Positions 28,253-38,640 are shown, numbered from the stretch's first letter. The stretch is DNA of 64,000 nt from Nitrincola alkalilacustris (GCF_008973755.1 NZ_WBOM01000007.1:145629-209628); one strand, 5' to 3'. A program made the numbers and translations. Notes: generated from the letters alone by a model not told the origin.

Positions 28253-29599
28253 ATGAAAGATCTTGAGAGTTGGTTGACCGAGAACAAGATCACTGAAATC
28301 GAGTGTGTTGTCAGTGACATCACCGGTATAGCCCGGGGCAAGATAAGCCCTGTGTCCAAATTCATCGCCGAGAAAGGGATGCGCCTGCCCGAAAGCATAC
28401 TGCTGCAGACCGTTACCGGCGATTATGTTGAAGATGATATCTACTACTCCCTGCTTGATCCGGCCGATATCGACATGATCTGCCACCCGGACCCCTCCGC
28501 TATTTTCCTGATTCCCTGGGCGCTGGAGCCGACGGCACAGATCATCCATGAGTGCTATGACAAGATGGGTAACCCTATCGAACTCTCGGCACGTAATGTG
28601 TTGAAGCGGGTACTCAAGCTTTATGATGACAAGGGCTGGAAGCCGATCGTATCGCCGGAGATGGAGTTCTATCTGACCAAGCGTTGCGCTGATCCCGATC
28701 TACCTCTGCAACCGCCGATCGGCCGTTCAGGGCTGCAGGAAACAGGCCGTCAGTCTTTTTCCATTGATGCCGCCAACGAGTTTGATCCGCTGTTTGAGGA
28801 TATGTACGACTGGTGCGAGCTGCAGGGTCTGGATATCGATACCCTGATCCATGAGGAAGGCACAGCCCAGATGGAGATCAACTTCCGTCATGGTGATCCA
28901 CTGGAGCTGGCTGACCAGGTCTTTGTATTCAAGCGCACATTGCGCGAAGCGGCCCTGAAGCATGATGTCGCTGCGACCTTCATGGCCAAGCCGATCACCA
29001 ATGAACCGGGCAGTGCAATGCATCTGCATCAGAGTGTTGTCGACAAAAAGACCGGCAAGACTATTTTCTCCAATGCTGATGGCACCATGAGCCAGCTCTT
29101 CCTGCACCACATTGGTGGCCTGCAGAAGTATATTCCGGAAGTGCTGCCACTGATGGCGCCGAATGTGAACTCTTTCCGCCGTTTCCTGCCCGATACCTCG
29201 GCGCCGGTGAATGTGGAGTGGGGCCTGGAGAACCGTACCTGCGGTCTGCGCGTACCGGATTCCGATCCGCAGAACCGCCGTATCGAGAACCGTCTGCCGG
29301 GCGCGGATGCCAACGCCTATATTGCGATAGCCGCCAGCCTGTTGTGTGGTTATATCGGCATGACACAGCAGATCAACCCATCGGCTCCGGTGCAGGGGCG
29401 TGCTTATCAGCGTCGTAATCTGCGTCTGCCTTTCACTCTGGAGAGTGCGCTGGAGAGGATGGAAAACTGCAAGGTGCTGGAAGAGTACCTGGGCAGCAAG
29501 TTCGTGCAGGGCTTTATCGCCGTGAAACGAGTGGAAAATGAGAATTTCAAGCAGGTGATCAGCTCTTGGGAGCGTGAATTCCTCCTGCTGTCGGTATAG
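28253..29599 (+). CDS. puuA: Gamma-glutamylpolyamine synthetase, copy 2
   Basis: Second glutamine-synthetase-fold gamma-glutamyl ligase, 448 aa from the ATG at 28253; the upstream in-frame TTG is disfavoured. Blocks include ECVVSDITGIARGKISP, EEGTAQMEINFRH, FMAKPITNEPGSAMHLHQS and NSFRRFLPDTSAPVNVEWGLENRTCGLR. It differs widely from copy 1 and lies in one plus-strand unit with puuD and just before potF. It may prefer another polyamine such as spermidine, cadaverine or spermine, as Pseudomonas has several such ligases; that is inference. Confidence 0.9.
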   Translation: MKDLESWLTENKITEIECVVSDITGIARGKISPVSKFIAEKGMRLPESILLQTVTGDYVEDDIYYSLLDPADIDMICHPDPSAIFLIPWALEPTAQIIHECYDKMGNPIELSARNVLKRVLKLYDDKGWKPIVSPEMEFYLTKRCADPDLPLQPPIGRSGLQETGRQSFSIDAANEFDPLFEDMYDWCELQGLDIDTLIHEEGTAQMEINFRHGDPLELADQVFVFKRTLREAALKHDVAATFMAKPITNEPGSAMHLHQSVVDKKTGKTIFSNADGTMSQLFLHHIGGLQKYIPEVLPLMAPNVNSFRRFLPDTSAPVNVEWGLENRTCGLRVPDSDPQNRRIENRLPGADANAYIAIAASLLCGYIGMTQQINPSAPVQGRAYQRRNLRLPFTLESALERMENCKVLEEYLGSKFVQGFIAVKRVENENFKQVISSWEREFLLLSV

Positions 29600-29604
29600 G
29601 TATG

Positions 29605-29632
29605 AAAGGAAAGGGCGACCTTTCCTTTTTTT
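29605..29632 (+). terminator. Terminator between puuA copy 2 and the potF-like gene
   Basis: Perfect 10-bp stem AAAGGAAAGG / CCTTTCCTTT with loop GCGA, followed by T residues. It starts 6 bp after the puuA stop and would separate puuDA from the transporter operon, or attenuate into it. Confidence 0.85.
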
Positions 29633-29712
29633 GTATTCCGGCTATTTTAAAAACAACAAAAAATGTTGAAAATGCCCCGCCGTTTTTGACCCTTATGCTG
29701 AGAGGTAGCAAT

Positions 29713-30816
29713 ATGATCCGACATTTCAAGAAGGCTTTACTGACCACCTCCATGGCACTGGCACTGGGTGCCGGAGCTGCTCATGCCAACGAAGTCAGGA
29801 TGTACAACTGGTCTGACTACATTGCCGAGGACACACTGGAGAAATTCACTGCCGCAACCGGTATTCGTGTCACCTACGATGTGTTTGACAGCAATGAGGT
29901 GCTGGAAGCAGCCCTGCTGTCGGGTCGCTCAGGCTATGATCTGGTGGTGCCATCCAATCACTATCTGACCAAGCAGATCAGTGCTGGCGCTTTTGCCAAG
30001 CTGGATCACGCCTTGTTGCCGAATATGGTCAACCTGGATCCGGACCTGATGGCGCAGCTGGTATCTGTCGATCCAGGTAGCCAGTATTCAGTACCTTATC
30101 TGTGGGGTACCAATGGCTTTGGTTATAATGAGGGGCGGGTGCTGGAAATTCTGGGCGATGATGCACCAGTCGATTCCTGGGCACTGATGTTCGACCCGGA
30201 GATCACTGCCAAGCTGGCCGCTGCAGGTTGCGGTATCTCCATGCTTGATTCCGGCGATGAGATGCTGCCGGCGGCGATGGCTTATCTGGGACTGGACCCG
30301 AACAGCAACGAGGCCGATGACTTTGCCAAGGCAGCAGAGGTGATCACAGCAGTCAGACCACATATTACCTACTTCCACTCCTCACGCTATATCTCTGATC
30401 TGGCCAATGGAGATATCTGTGTCGGTGCCGGTTATTCCGGTGATGTCTTCCAGGCGGCTGATCGTGCGGAAGAGGCAGAAAACGGCAATGTGATCATCTA
30501 CACCATTCCAAAAGAGGGTGCTGCACTGTGGTTTGATATGCTGGCGATCCCGAATGATGCACCGAATAAGGAAAATGCGCATAAGCTGATCAACTTCCTG
30601 CTGCAGCCGGAGATCATCGCCGATATCACCAACTATGTGATGTACGCCAACCCCAACAGTGCAGCTGACTCACTGGTTGATCCGGGCGTGCTGTCTGATC
30701 CCTCTATCTATCCGACTGAGGAAGTGATCGCCAAGCTGTATATCGCCAAGGAGCGTCCTCTGGACACCCAGCGCGTGATTACACGTACCTGGAACCGAGT
30801 CAAATCCGGACGTTGA
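29713..30816 (+). CDS. potF: Putrescine/spermidine periplasmic binding protein (PotF-like)
   Basis: Receptor of a polyamine ABC importer, 367 aa from the ATG at 29713 (GAGAGG upstream). A signal peptide ends near GAAHA. The mature N-terminus EVRMYNWSDYIAEDTLEKF is the classical PotD/PotF opening, and SGYDLVVPSNHYL is a ligand-lobe motif. It is followed by ATPase and two permease genes on the same strand. The position after puuDA points to putrescine as the main ligand. Confidence 0.92.
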   Translation: MIRHFKKALLTTSMALALGAGAAHANEVRMYNWSDYIAEDTLEKFTAATGIRVTYDVFDSNEVLEAALLSGRSGYDLVVPSNHYLTKQISAGAFAKLDHALLPNMVNLDPDLMAQLVSVDPGSQYSVPYLWGTNGFGYNEGRVLEILGDDAPVDSWALMFDPEITAKLAAAGCGISMLDSGDEMLPAAMAYLGLDPNSNEADDFAKAAEVITAVRPHITYFHSSRYISDLANGDICVGAGYSGDVFQAADRAEEAENGNVIIYTIPKEGAALWFDMLAIPNDAPNKENAHKLINFLLQPEIIADITNYVMYANPNSAADSLVDPGVLSDPSIYPTEEVIAKLYIAKERPLDTQRVITRTWNRVKSGR

Positions 30817-30829
30817 TTAGCCATAAGGG

Positions 30830-30876
30830 CCCGGCGGCAACCATGGGTTGTCGGCCGGGTCGGGTTACCTTTTTTT
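30830..30876 (+). promoter_or_regulatory. Attenuator-like hairpin between potF and potG
   Basis: Long imperfect stem built from CCCGGC/GCCGGG (30830-30835 with 30854-30859) and CAACC/GGTTG with a 3-nt loop; a run of seven T follows at 30870-30876 after a short gap. It is likely to lower expression of the membrane genes relative to the binding protein. Confidence 0.65.
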
Positions 30877-30937
30877 CATGTCGTGTGTTCATGTCGAGAT
30901 GTTCAAGTCGGTGTCTCCATGACGGGAGTTTTTGCTG

Positions 30938-32077
30938 ATGGCAGAAGCAGTTAGTGAGATTAAAAAGCCAACGGCCAAGGCAGCAACTGCTGAAGTGCTG
31001 TTGAGAATCGAGGGTGTCAGCAAGCAGTTTGATGAAACGCTGGCGGTCGATAATGTCAGCCTGGATATCCCGCGCGGTGAGATCTTTGCGCTGCTCGGCG
31101 GTTCCGGTTCGGGCAAGTCGACACTGCTCAGGATGCTGGCAGGCTTCGAAAAACCCACTCAGGGCCGTATTCTGCTGGATGGCAAGGATATCACCGACCT
31201 GCCTCCCTACGAGCGCCCGATCAATATGATGTTTCAGTCCTATGCTCTGTTTCCGCATATGACGGTGGAGCAGAACATCGCTTTCGGCCTGAAACAGGAT
31301 CGCATGAGCAAAGGTGAGATCAGTGAGCGTGTCGCGGAAATGCTCAGGCTGGTCAAGATGGAAAAGTTTGCCAAGCGTAAACCCATGCAGTTGTCCGGTG
31401 GTCAGCGTCAGCGTGTGGCACTGGCTCGTTCTCTGGCCAAACGTCCCAAACTGCTGTTGCTGGATGAGCCGATGGGGGCGCTGGACAAGAAGCTGAAGAC
31501 ACAGATGCAGCTGGAGGTGGTCGATATTCTGGAAAAGGTCGGCGTTACCTGTGTGCTGGTCACGCATGATCAGGAAGAGGCGATGACCATGGCAGGGCGT
31601 ATCGCGATCATGTCTGATGGCTGGATTGCGCAGGTCGGTTCGCCCATGGATATCTATGAAAGCCCGAACAGCCGCATGATTGCAGAATTCATAGGATCGG
31701 TGAATGTGTTTGAGGCGCGGATCACCGAGGATGAGGCCGACAGCTGCACACTGATGAGTGATGAGCTCAGCACACCGGTCTATATCAGTCACGGCATCAG
31801 TACGGCTGCGCAGGATCGTGAGGTGTGGCTCGCAATCCGACCTGAAAAAACCATGATCACGCGCCATCAGCCGAAGGAGCCACATAACTGGTCATCCGGT
31901 GTCGTGCATGATATCGCCTATCTTGGCGGCGTCTCTGTTTACTATGTGCGGCTCGACAGTGGCATGGTCGTGCAGGCCAGCATGGCGAATATTGCGCGCC
32001 GCGGAGATCGGCCCACCTGGGAAGACAAGGTGTTCATCAGTTGGGAATCAACCAGTCCAGTTGTACTCTGGCAATAA
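30938..32077 (+). CDS. potG: Polyamine ABC transporter ATPase (PotG/PotA-like)
   Basis: Cytoplasmic ATPase, 379 aa from the ATG at 30938 (GGGAG upstream). Walker A GGSGSGKST, signature LSGGQRQRVALARSL, Walker B LLLLDEPMGALD and H-loop VLVTHDQEEAM are intact. The C-terminal TOBE-type region (about residues 280-379) is typical of PotA/PotG. Next in the operon are the two permease genes. Confidence 0.94.
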   Translation: MAEAVSEIKKPTAKAATAEVLLRIEGVSKQFDETLAVDNVSLDIPRGEIFALLGGSGSGKSTLLRMLAGFEKPTQGRILLDGKDITDLPPYERPINMMFQSYALFPHMTVEQNIAFGLKQDRMSKGEISERVAEMLRLVKMEKFAKRKPMQLSGGQRQRVALARSLAKRPKLLLLDEPMGALDKKLKTQMQLEVVDILEKVGVTCVLVTHDQEEAMTMAGRIAIMSDGWIAQVGSPMDIYESPNSRMIAEFIGSVNVFEARITEDEADSCTLMSDELSTPVYISHGISTAAQDREVWLAIRPEKTMITRHQPKEPHNWSSGVVHDIAYLGGVSVYYVRLDSGMVVQASMANIARRGDRPTWEDKVFISWESTSPVVLWQ

Positions 32078-32093
32078 AAAGGGACGGTCTCTG

Positions 32094-33008
32094 ATGAGTA
32101 AACTGGCACATAAACTCACTAAGCTCGTACCGAAGGGGCGAACGCTGGTATTTGCCATTCCCTTTGTCTGGTTGCTGCTCTTTTTCCTGCTGCCTTTCGC
32201 GCTGGTGCTGAAGATCAGTTTTTCATCTGCGGCAATATCCATCCCGCCCTATCAACCGGTGATTCAGTACGCCAGTGATACGCTGACGCTGGTGATGAAC
32301 TTCGGCAACTTCCTGTTTCTGGCAACCGACTCACTCTATGTATCGGCTTACTGGGGCTCACTGAAGATCGCCTTCATCTCGACCCTGGTGTGTCTGCTGA
32401 TCGGCTATCCCATGGCCTATGCCATCGCCCGTATGCCGGTACAGACACAGGTAGTGCTGCTGTTGCTGGTGATGTTGCCCTCCTGGACCTCCTTCCTGAT
32501 CAGGGTTTATGCCTGGATGGGGATACTGAGTAATCAGGGGTTGCTGAATAACTTTCTGCTCTGGCTGGGGGTGATCAAAGAGCCGCTCAGAATCATGAAC
32601 ACCAATATAGCGGTGATAATCGGCATCGTTTATGCCTATCTGCCCTTCATGATACTGCCACTCTATGCCAACCTGGTGAAACTGGATAGAAGTCTGCTGG
32701 AAGCAGCGTCCGATCTGGGTTCGCGTTCAATCAACACCTTCTGGAAGGTGACTCTGCCGCTGTCCAAGGGTGGGGTGATTGCAGGCTCCATGCTGGTGTT
32801 TATTCCAGCAGTGGGTGAATTCGTGATACCCGAACTGCTGGGTGGGCCGGATACCCTGATGATCGGTAAGGTGCTGTGGGAGGAGTTCTTCAACAATCGT
32901 GACTGGCCTGTCGCATCGGCACTGGCGATCGTGATGCTCGGGATTCTGATCATTCCGATCACCCTGTTCCATCGTTATCAGTCGCGTGAACTGGAGAAGA
33001 GTGAATAA
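32094..33008 (+). CDS. potH: Polyamine ABC transporter permease (PotH-like)
   Basis: Inner-membrane permease with six predicted helices, 304 aa from the ATG at 32094. The binding-protein-dependent EAA loop is visible as EAASDLGSRSINTFWKVTLPLS. The first helix is VFAIPFVWLLLFFLLPFALVL. It is 16 bp downstream of the ATPase gene and ends one base before the start of the next permease. Confidence 0.93.
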   Translation: MSKLAHKLTKLVPKGRTLVFAIPFVWLLLFFLLPFALVLKISFSSAAISIPPYQPVIQYASDTLTLVMNFGNFLFLATDSLYVSAYWGSLKIAFISTLVCLLIGYPMAYAIARMPVQTQVVLLLLVMLPSWTSFLIRVYAWMGILSNQGLLNNFLLWLGVIKEPLRIMNTNIAVIIGIVYAYLPFMILPLYANLVKLDRSLLEAASDLGSRSINTFWKVTLPLSKGGVIAGSMLVFIPAVGEFVIPELLGGPDTLMIGKVLWEEFFNNRDWPVASALAIVMLGILIIPITLFHRYQSRELEKSE

Positions 33009-33009
33009 T

Positions 33010-33834
33010 ATGAAAAAACCACATTTCTCTACCGTGATGCTGGTGCTGGGGCTGCTGTTTCTCTATGTGCCCATGTTCATTCTGGTGTTCTACTCCTTCA
33101 ATGCCTCGCGTCTGGTTACGGTCTGGGCCGGTTTCTCGACGCGCTGGTATTTCGAGTTGTTCCGCGATCAGCAGCTGTTGTCGGCTATCTGGACCAGTCT
33201 CAAGATCGCCTTCTACTCTGCAAGCATGGCGGTCTGTATCGGTACTCTGGCGGCATTTGTGATGACACGGTTCCGGCGGTTCCGTGGGCGTACAGCGTTG
33301 TCCAGCATGATCACGGCGCCGCTGGTAATGCCCGAGGTGATCACCGGTCTGTCGCTTCTGTTGCTGTTCGTGCATATGGCACAGATCATCGGCTGGCCGG
33401 CCGATCGTGGCATAGCGACCATCTGGATAGCGCATACCACCTTCTGCAGCGCCTATGTTGCCGTGGTGGTCTCATCGAGGTTGCGTGAAGTGGATCTGTC
33501 GATCGAGGAAGCGGCGATGGATCTGGGTGCCACGCCTTTCAAGACCTTCTTCCTGATCACTCTGCCGATGATTGCACCGGCACTGGTGTCCGGCTGGTTA
33601 CTGGCCTTCACTCTGTCGCTGGATGATCTGGTTATCGCCAGCTTCGTATCGGGCCCGGGGGCGACCACCTTGCCCATGCTGGTGTTCTCGTCCGTCAGGC
33701 TGGGGGTGTCGCCCAAGATCAATGCGCTGGCGACCCTGATCATACTGGCGGTCTCTCTGGCGGCTTTCATCGCCTGGTATCTGATGCGGCGTTCGGAAGA
33801 GAAACGCAGACGCCAGTTGCCGGATCTGGAGTGA
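33010..33834 (+). CDS. potI: Polyamine ABC transporter permease (PotI-like)
   Basis: Second permease, 274 aa from the ATG at 33010, one base after the potH stop. The EAA loop is EEAAMDLGATPFKTFFLITLP, and the first helix STVMLVLGLLFLYVPMFILVFYS matches the PotC/PotI group. A GGAGA site lies within the end of potH. Last gene of the potFGHI-type operon. Confidence 0.93.
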   Translation: MKKPHFSTVMLVLGLLFLYVPMFILVFYSFNASRLVTVWAGFSTRWYFELFRDQQLLSAIWTSLKIAFYSASMAVCIGTLAAFVMTRFRRFRGRTALSSMITAPLVMPEVITGLSLLLLFVHMAQIIGWPADRGIATIWIAHTTFCSAYVAVVVSSRLREVDLSIEEAAMDLGATPFKTFFLITLPMIAPALVSGWLLAFTLSLDDLVIASFVSGPGATTLPMLVFSSVRLGVSPKINALATLIILAVSLAAFIAWYLMRRSEEKRRRQLPDLE

Positions 33835-34071
33835 CTTGGCTGTCATGATCGGTCATTAAGACCTGTCAGCAGCCGACAATCAGAGGAAAAGTAAAGAAAG
33901 GCATAGGATACTGCAAGACTGGCTGTGCCGATTCTCCTTAGAGTGAAGGTGAGGTCGGCAGTCAGGCTTGCAGCGCTGATCTCAACATGCGCTATAGTGT
34001 TAACAGGAAGTACTGCAATCAGATGTGTCGTATTCAGAAATAGTACAACTCACTGATTATGCTATAGTCAG

Positions 34072-36270
34072 ATGAACCATAGCATCAGAGATCTCATGCC
34101 TATGTTATCCAGCCTGTCGATTCGTTTTGTTATAAACGCCCTGTTTGGCGCAGTGCTTTTTTTGCTGCTGGTCACCGGCATCTTTGCCCTGTTCAGCACC
34201 AATCAGCTCAGTGACGATCTGACCTTTCTCAGGAGCGAAACCGAAAGTGTCGCCGAGAATATGCGGCAATCGATCACGGTGCTCGGTGATATCGAACAGC
34301 AGATCGGGCAGCTATCCGAGGCGCAGTCCTCACTGCAACGGCTGAATCAGCTGGAGAGCCGACTTGCTGAGGGCAGTCAGGCCAGCGAGCAGATCGATGC
34401 AGGGCTGCAGGAGCTGCAGGCGGTGGCTGAGAAGCAGAATGAGAGTGTTGCAGCCATCAGCCAGGTTACCGGACAGATCGCGTCCAATCTGGAACTGGTT
34501 TCAGGGCCGATGCACTCAATGATCACCTCGTCGCAACTGATCAACCAGCGCGCACTGATGACTCTGATCGACTTTTACAAGCTTGGTCAGGGTGATGCCG
34601 ATGCCTTCGAAGCGATTGAAGAGCATGTCCAGTATATCAATCGCGGGCTGGCGTCGATCACCAGTGCGTTGTTCAATGTCGATGCCACGGATGATACTCG
34701 CCAGCATCTGGTCACGATGCGGCGTATGTTGCGTCCCTTCCGTGGGCAGGTCAGAAACTATTCACAGATGGAGCCCTCATTTGCGCGTGATCGGCTCGGA
34801 CGCGATATTATCCAGTCACTGGAAGAGATCATAGCGCTGGCAGATCAGATTCAGACCGGCAGCCTGGAACTCGCTAACCGCACGGCGGAAGAAGCCAATC
34901 AGCTGGCAATTCAGACCCAGGCCGCCGCCCATGCACAGCAGGAGGCAAGTGTGGAGTCTGCCCGTGTACTGGCATCGGCACTGGAGCTGGTGAACAGCTC
35001 CACCGAGGCATCTGTCACCATGACTTCTGAGCTGTCTGCCACGGTGATGGAGCTGACCACCTCTTTGGAAGTGATCCCCCGCGTTGAGCAGCGTATCGAA
35101 CAATCGGTCAGTACCATGCAGCGCGCGGTTTCGGGTGATCAGATCGAGCGCCTGGGTGAGGCCGACAGCCGTGCCGAGGCGGCCAGACGTAATGCCGAAA
35201 TCATACCGGTGGTGCTGCTGACGCTCTGCATCATCGCACTGCTTGCGAGTCTGCTGGCGGGCCTGCTTCTGCAGCGACTGATCGTCAAGCCCCTGTCCCA
35301 CTTCGTATCGGGTGTGCGTCGCGTGACTCAGAATGATCTGCGCACCTCGGTGGATCAGACCGGCGCCGTCGGCGAGCTGCGCGATGTGATCCAGTCGGTT
35401 AATGAGTTGATCGACAGTCTGCGCCAGAATGTGATGGATATGACCCGTGCCGGCCGTCAGATCACCGACAGTGCGCAGGTGATGAAGGAAACCTCGGTCA
35501 AGACCCGACAAGCCTTGATGGAGCAGCAGCGAAGTGAGCATGCGATAGAGGAATCGACCTCTTCGCTGGCCGAGATGGTGCAGTCAGTGGCCGACAGTGG
35601 CTCCTTTGCAGCAGACACGGCGAAAACGGCAGATGAGTCGATCAAGCTCAGTCAGCAGGGAGTTGCCTTTGCCAAGACAGAGATGGGCCACCTGTCTGAA
35701 ACCGTCACCAAGGCCAACTCCGCGATCCTGTCGTTGAAGAAGGACAGTGACAATATCGGCACAGTGTTGGAGGTGATTCGCAGTATCTCCGAGCAGACCA
35801 ACCTGCTGGCGCTCAATGCCGCGATTGAGGCAGCCAGGGCGGGTGATCATGGTCGTGGCTTTGCTGTGGTGGCTGATGAGGTTCGTCAGCTGGCACAACG
35901 CACAGGTGAGGCTACTGTCGAGATTCAGGGGCTGATCGAACAGTTGCAGAACAGTGCCGATCGTGGGGCTGATGCGATCAAGAGCGGTCTGTCGCAGGTA
36001 GACAAGAATGTGGAAGCAACCCAGACAGTTGCGACGGCACTGGATTCAGTGATCGAAAGTGTTGCCACCATCAGCCGACTGAATCTGGAGATAGGTGCCG
36101 TGACCCAGACGCAGCTGGAGCAATTACAGGCGATCAATCAGGGGATCATCAGTGTGCGTGAGCAATCCAACCAGGCGAATGTTGCCGTCGATGCCAACGT
36201 GTCGGCCAGTGAAAACCTGAACCAGACCGCCAGTCAGCTCGAGCAACTGGTGAAACGCTTCACCATCTGA
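34072..36270 (+). CDS. Methyl-accepting chemotaxis protein
   Basis: A 732-aa membrane chemoreceptor. TM1 spans about residues 18-42 and TM2 about 375-400, enclosing a long helical periplasmic sensor of about 330 residues rich in Gln, Glu and Ser. HAMP follows (about 400-455), then the cytoplasmic signalling domain with hairpin tip [37 protein letters not shown] (shown here by its tip [18 protein letters not shown], about residues 570-590). The start is uncertain: a TATAGT -10-like box lies 4 bp before the first ATG, so the ATG at 34096 is a real alternative. The ligand is unknown; polyamine or amino-acid sensing would suit the neighbours. Confidence 0.93.
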   Translation: MNHSIRDLMPMLSSLSIRFVINALFGAVLFLLLVTGIFALFSTNQLSDDLTFLRSETESVAENMRQSITVLGDIEQQIGQLSEAQSSLQRLNQLESRLAEGSQASEQIDAGLQELQAVAEKQNESVAAISQVTGQIASNLELVSGPMHSMITSSQLINQRALMTLIDFYKLGQGDADAFEAIEEHVQYINRGLASITSALFNVDATDDTRQHLVTMRRMLRPFRGQVRNYSQMEPSFARDRLGRDIIQSLEEIIALADQIQTGSLELANRTAEEANQLAIQTQAAAHAQQEASVESARVLASALELVNSSTEASVTMTSELSATVMELTTSLEVIPRVEQRIEQSVSTMQRAVSGDQIERLGEADSRAEAARRNAEIIPVVLLTLCIIALLASLLAGLLLQRLIVKPLSHFVSGVRRVTQNDLRTSVDQTGAVGELRDVIQSVNELIDSLRQNVMDMTRAGRQITDSAQVMKETSVKTRQALMEQQRSEHAIEESTSSLAEMVQSVADSGSFAADTAKTADESIKLSQQGVAFAKTEMGHLSETVTKANSAILSLKKDSDNIGTVLEVIRSISEQTNLLALNAAIEAARAGDHGRGFAVVADEVRQLAQRTGEATVEIQGLIEQLQNSADRGADAIKSGLSQVDKNVEATQTVATALDSVIESVATISRLNLEIGAVTQTQLEQLQAINQGIISVREQSNQANVAVDANVSASENLNQTASQLEQLVKRFTI

Positions 36271-36276
36271 CACACG

Positions 36277-36591
36277 TCAGAAGAAAAAGCGCCACGCAGC
36301 AGCCGTTGCTATGCCCGCCGTAATCGCTGGCAGCGGCTTTTTGATCAGAAACATCATCACACAGGTTACCAGCAGCGCCATGCGTGCGCCGGTATCCCCC
36401 TGCCAAGCCATCGGTACCAGTATGGCGATCAGCACCGATCCGGACATGCCGTTGATGAAGCCTTCGACACGCTGGTTGATCGGTACAAAAGACATGACCA
36501 GCACACCACCGACACGGGTCAGCAGTGTCACCAGCCCCATGATAACGATCAGCAGCAGGGTACCGGTTGCAGTGGTTTCAATGGTCAGCAT
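36277..36591 (-). CDS. azlD: AzlD-family branched-chain amino acid exporter subunit
   Basis: A 104-aa, about four-helix membrane protein with LLLIVIMGLVTLLTRVGGVLV and a C-terminal KKPLPAITAGIATAAAWRFFF, typical of AzlD. The ATG at 36591 has an AGGAG site 8 nt upstream and overlaps the azlC end by 14 nt. With AzlC it probably exports branched-chain or related amino acids. Confidence 0.87.
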   Translation of the reverse strand: MLTIETTATGTLLLIVIMGLVTLLTRVGGVLVMSFVPINQRVEGFINGMSGSVLIAILVPMAWQGDTGARMALLVTCVMMFLIKKPLPAITAGIATAAAWRFFF

Positions 36592-37312
36592 CTGCGGCTC
36601 CTGTGGCATCATTGCGATCCAGCCAGAAAGCGCCGACCAGCCCGCCACACAGGGCGCCGACGATGACATGTGAGTTGGGTGGCAGCCAGATGAATGCCGC
36701 CAGAGAGGTGAGGGCAGCCACACACCAGATCACCAGTGTTCTGGGGTTCTTGTTGCCGCCCAGCGCCATCGACAGCAGAAAGCAGCCCAGGACCATATCC
36801 AGACCCAGACTGTAGGGGTCAGTGATACCGGTACTGAACAGCATGCCGATCAGTGTGCCGATCATCCAGGTTGACCAGAGCGCCAGGCCTCCTCCCAGAA
36901 GGATGCCCAGGTTGCGCTCACCGCGTTGATAATCCTGCGCAGCCATCGCCCAGTTGGCATCACTGATCACGGTCAGAATGGCGTAGCGGCGGCCGGTCGG
37001 CAGTTCACGCAGCCAGGGGTAGAGCGACGCGCCCATCAGCAGGTGTCTGGCGTTGATCGCAAAGGTCGTGATCATCAGCGCCACCACAGGCACCTGAGGG
37101 CCCCAGAGATCCAATGCGCCGAACTGTGAGGCACCGGCAAACACCAGTGCGCTCATCAGCATCGCTTCGAAGGTGCTCAGGCCGTTCTGCGTGGCGGCCA
37201 TACCGAAGGCCAGGCCAAAGGCGATCACAAACAGTGACAGAGGCAACAGACGTTTGAAGCCCAGCCAGGTACCCTTGAGGTCGAGGCGGGTCTGAGTCGA
37301 AACAGGAGTCAT
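36578..37312 (-). CDS. azlC: AzlC-family amino acid exporter
   Basis: A 244-aa membrane protein. The AzlC signature LPLSLFVIAFGLAFGMAATQNGLS, FAGASQFGALDLWG and NARHLLMGASLYPWL is clear. I placed the start at 37312, close to where family homology begins; upstream in-frame starts at 37366 and 37426 would add a poorly conserved leader, and none has a strong ribosome site. Overlaps azlD. Confidence 0.88.
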   Translation of the reverse strand: MTPVSTQTRLDLKGTWLGFKRLLPLSLFVIAFGLAFGMAATQNGLSTFEAMLMSALVFAGASQFGALDLWGPQVPVVALMITTFAINARHLLMGASLYPWLRELPTGRRYAILTVISDANWAMAAQDYQRGERNLGILLGGGLALWSTWMIGTLIGMLFSTGITDPYSLGLDMVLGCFLLSMALGGNKNPRTLVIWCVAALTSLAAFIWLPPNSHVIVGALCGGLVGAFWLDRNDATGAADADH

Positions 37313-37440
37313 ATTGGAACCGGATGAAATGGGAAAAATAACAGCATAGTCGTACTTCAGAGCCATTGTATAACGGCACTTGCTGCTTGAGTGGAATCTG
37401 ATGTAAGAGTTTTGCCACCATGACAATTATGCTGGCAAAG

Positions 37441-37481
37441 AAAAGGGGCGGGTAGGGCGCTGAAAATGGCGTCCCACCCGC
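37441..37481 (-). terminator. Terminator after paaE
   Basis: A 13-bp arm pair (37448-37460 with 37469-37481) with two mismatches and an 8-nt loop. On the minus strand it leads into a T-rich tract (ccccttttc). It is 10 bp beyond the paaE stop and ends the paaABCDE transcript. Confidence 0.7.
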
Positions 37482-37490
37482 ACAGGGGGA

Positions 37491-38567
37491 TCAGTGATCG
37501 TAGTCGAGCACGACCTTGTCGGTCACCGGGTAGCACTGGCATGACAGAACATAGCCAGCGGCCACTTCATAGTCTTCCAGCGCGAAGTTGGCATCCATCT
37601 CCACTTCACCTTCCACGACCTTGGCGCGGCAGGTTGAGCAGACACCAGCCTTGCAGGAATAGGGCAGATCAGCGCCAGACTCATTACCGGCATCGAGAAT
37701 GCTCTTGGTGTTGCGGGTCAGTTCAAAGCTGATCTGACGACCATCGGCAATGACGGTGATCTCACTGACAGCGGCCGGATCTATCTGGATATCAGCACGT
37801 TCCTGACGGGATTTTGGTGCACCACCAGCCGGTGTGAAGAGCTCAAAATGTACCTTTTCCTTCGCCAGACCGTGGCGGATCAGGGAGTCGCTGACCACTT
37901 CGGTCATCTCCTGAGGGCCACAGATGAACGCGCCAGTCAGGTTATCCACCTTGACCCAGCGATCAAACAGCGCGTCACACTTCTCAGCCGTGATGCGACC
38001 GTTATACAGATCGATATCCTGCTGCTCGCGGCTGAAGACGAATACCAGGTTGAAGCGGCCCATATAGCGGTTCTTCAGGTCTTCGAGCTTTTCACGGAAC
38101 AGCGTACTGTTGGTGGAGCGGTTGCCATAAAACAGGGTCACCTTGCTTTGCGGCTCTGTTTTCAGGGTGGTAGCGATGATCGACAGAATCGGTGTGATCC
38201 CGCTGCCTGCCGCAACGGCAAGATAATCACCTGCGCGTGCAGTGTCCAGATCAACATAGAAGTGGCCGGTCGGCGGCATCACATCCAGTGTTTGTCCAGC
38301 CTTCAGATCATCATTGGCATAGTTGGAAAACAATCCGCCAGCCACGCGCTTGACGGCCACACGCAGCTCACCTTCATCAACGGCGGCGCAGATGGAGTAG
38401 GAGCGGCGGACCTCTTCACCTTCGAGGTGGGTGCGAATCGTCAGATGCTGGCCCTGCGTAAAACGAAAGGCGTCCTGCAGCTCTGCCGGCACATCAAAGG
38501 AGATGGAGACAGCGTCGCGGGTTTCGGGTTTGACTTCCCGAATCGTTAAAGCGTGAAATTGGCTCAT
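37491..38567 (-). CDS. paaE: Phenylacetyl-CoA epoxidase reductase subunit PaaE
   Basis: Electron-transfer protein of the PaaABCE epoxidase, 358 aa. An N-terminal ferredoxin-NADP reductase part binds FAD (RRSYSICAAVDEG) and NADPH (GSGITPILSI). The C-terminal plant-type 2Fe-2S domain has SCKAGVCSTCRAKVVEGE and a final Cys in LSCQCYP. It passes electrons from NADPH to the PaaA di-iron site. Last gene of paaABCDE. Confidence 0.96.
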   Translation of the reverse strand: MSQFHALTIREVKPETRDAVSISFDVPAELQDAFRFTQGQHLTIRTHLEGEEVRRSYSICAAVDEGELRVAVKRVAGGLFSNYANDDLKAGQTLDVMPPTGHFYVDLDTARAGDYLAVAAGSGITPILSIIATTLKTEPQSKVTLFYGNRSTNSTLFREKLEDLKNRYMGRFNLVFVFSREQQDIDLYNGRITAEKCDALFDRWVKVDNLTGAFICGPQEMTEVVSDSLIRHGLAKEKVHFELFTPAGGAPKSRQERADIQIDPAAVSEITVIADGRQISFELTRNTKSILDAGNESGADLPYSCKAGVCSTCRAKVVEGEVEMDANFALEDYEVAAGYVLSCQCYPVTDKVVLDYDH

Positions 38568-38640
38568 GCGGATTTCTCTTCTGAATTCTTATTGCTCTGG
38601 TTCACTGGAGCATGATCGACAGGTGTCATGCGGCTTCGGC

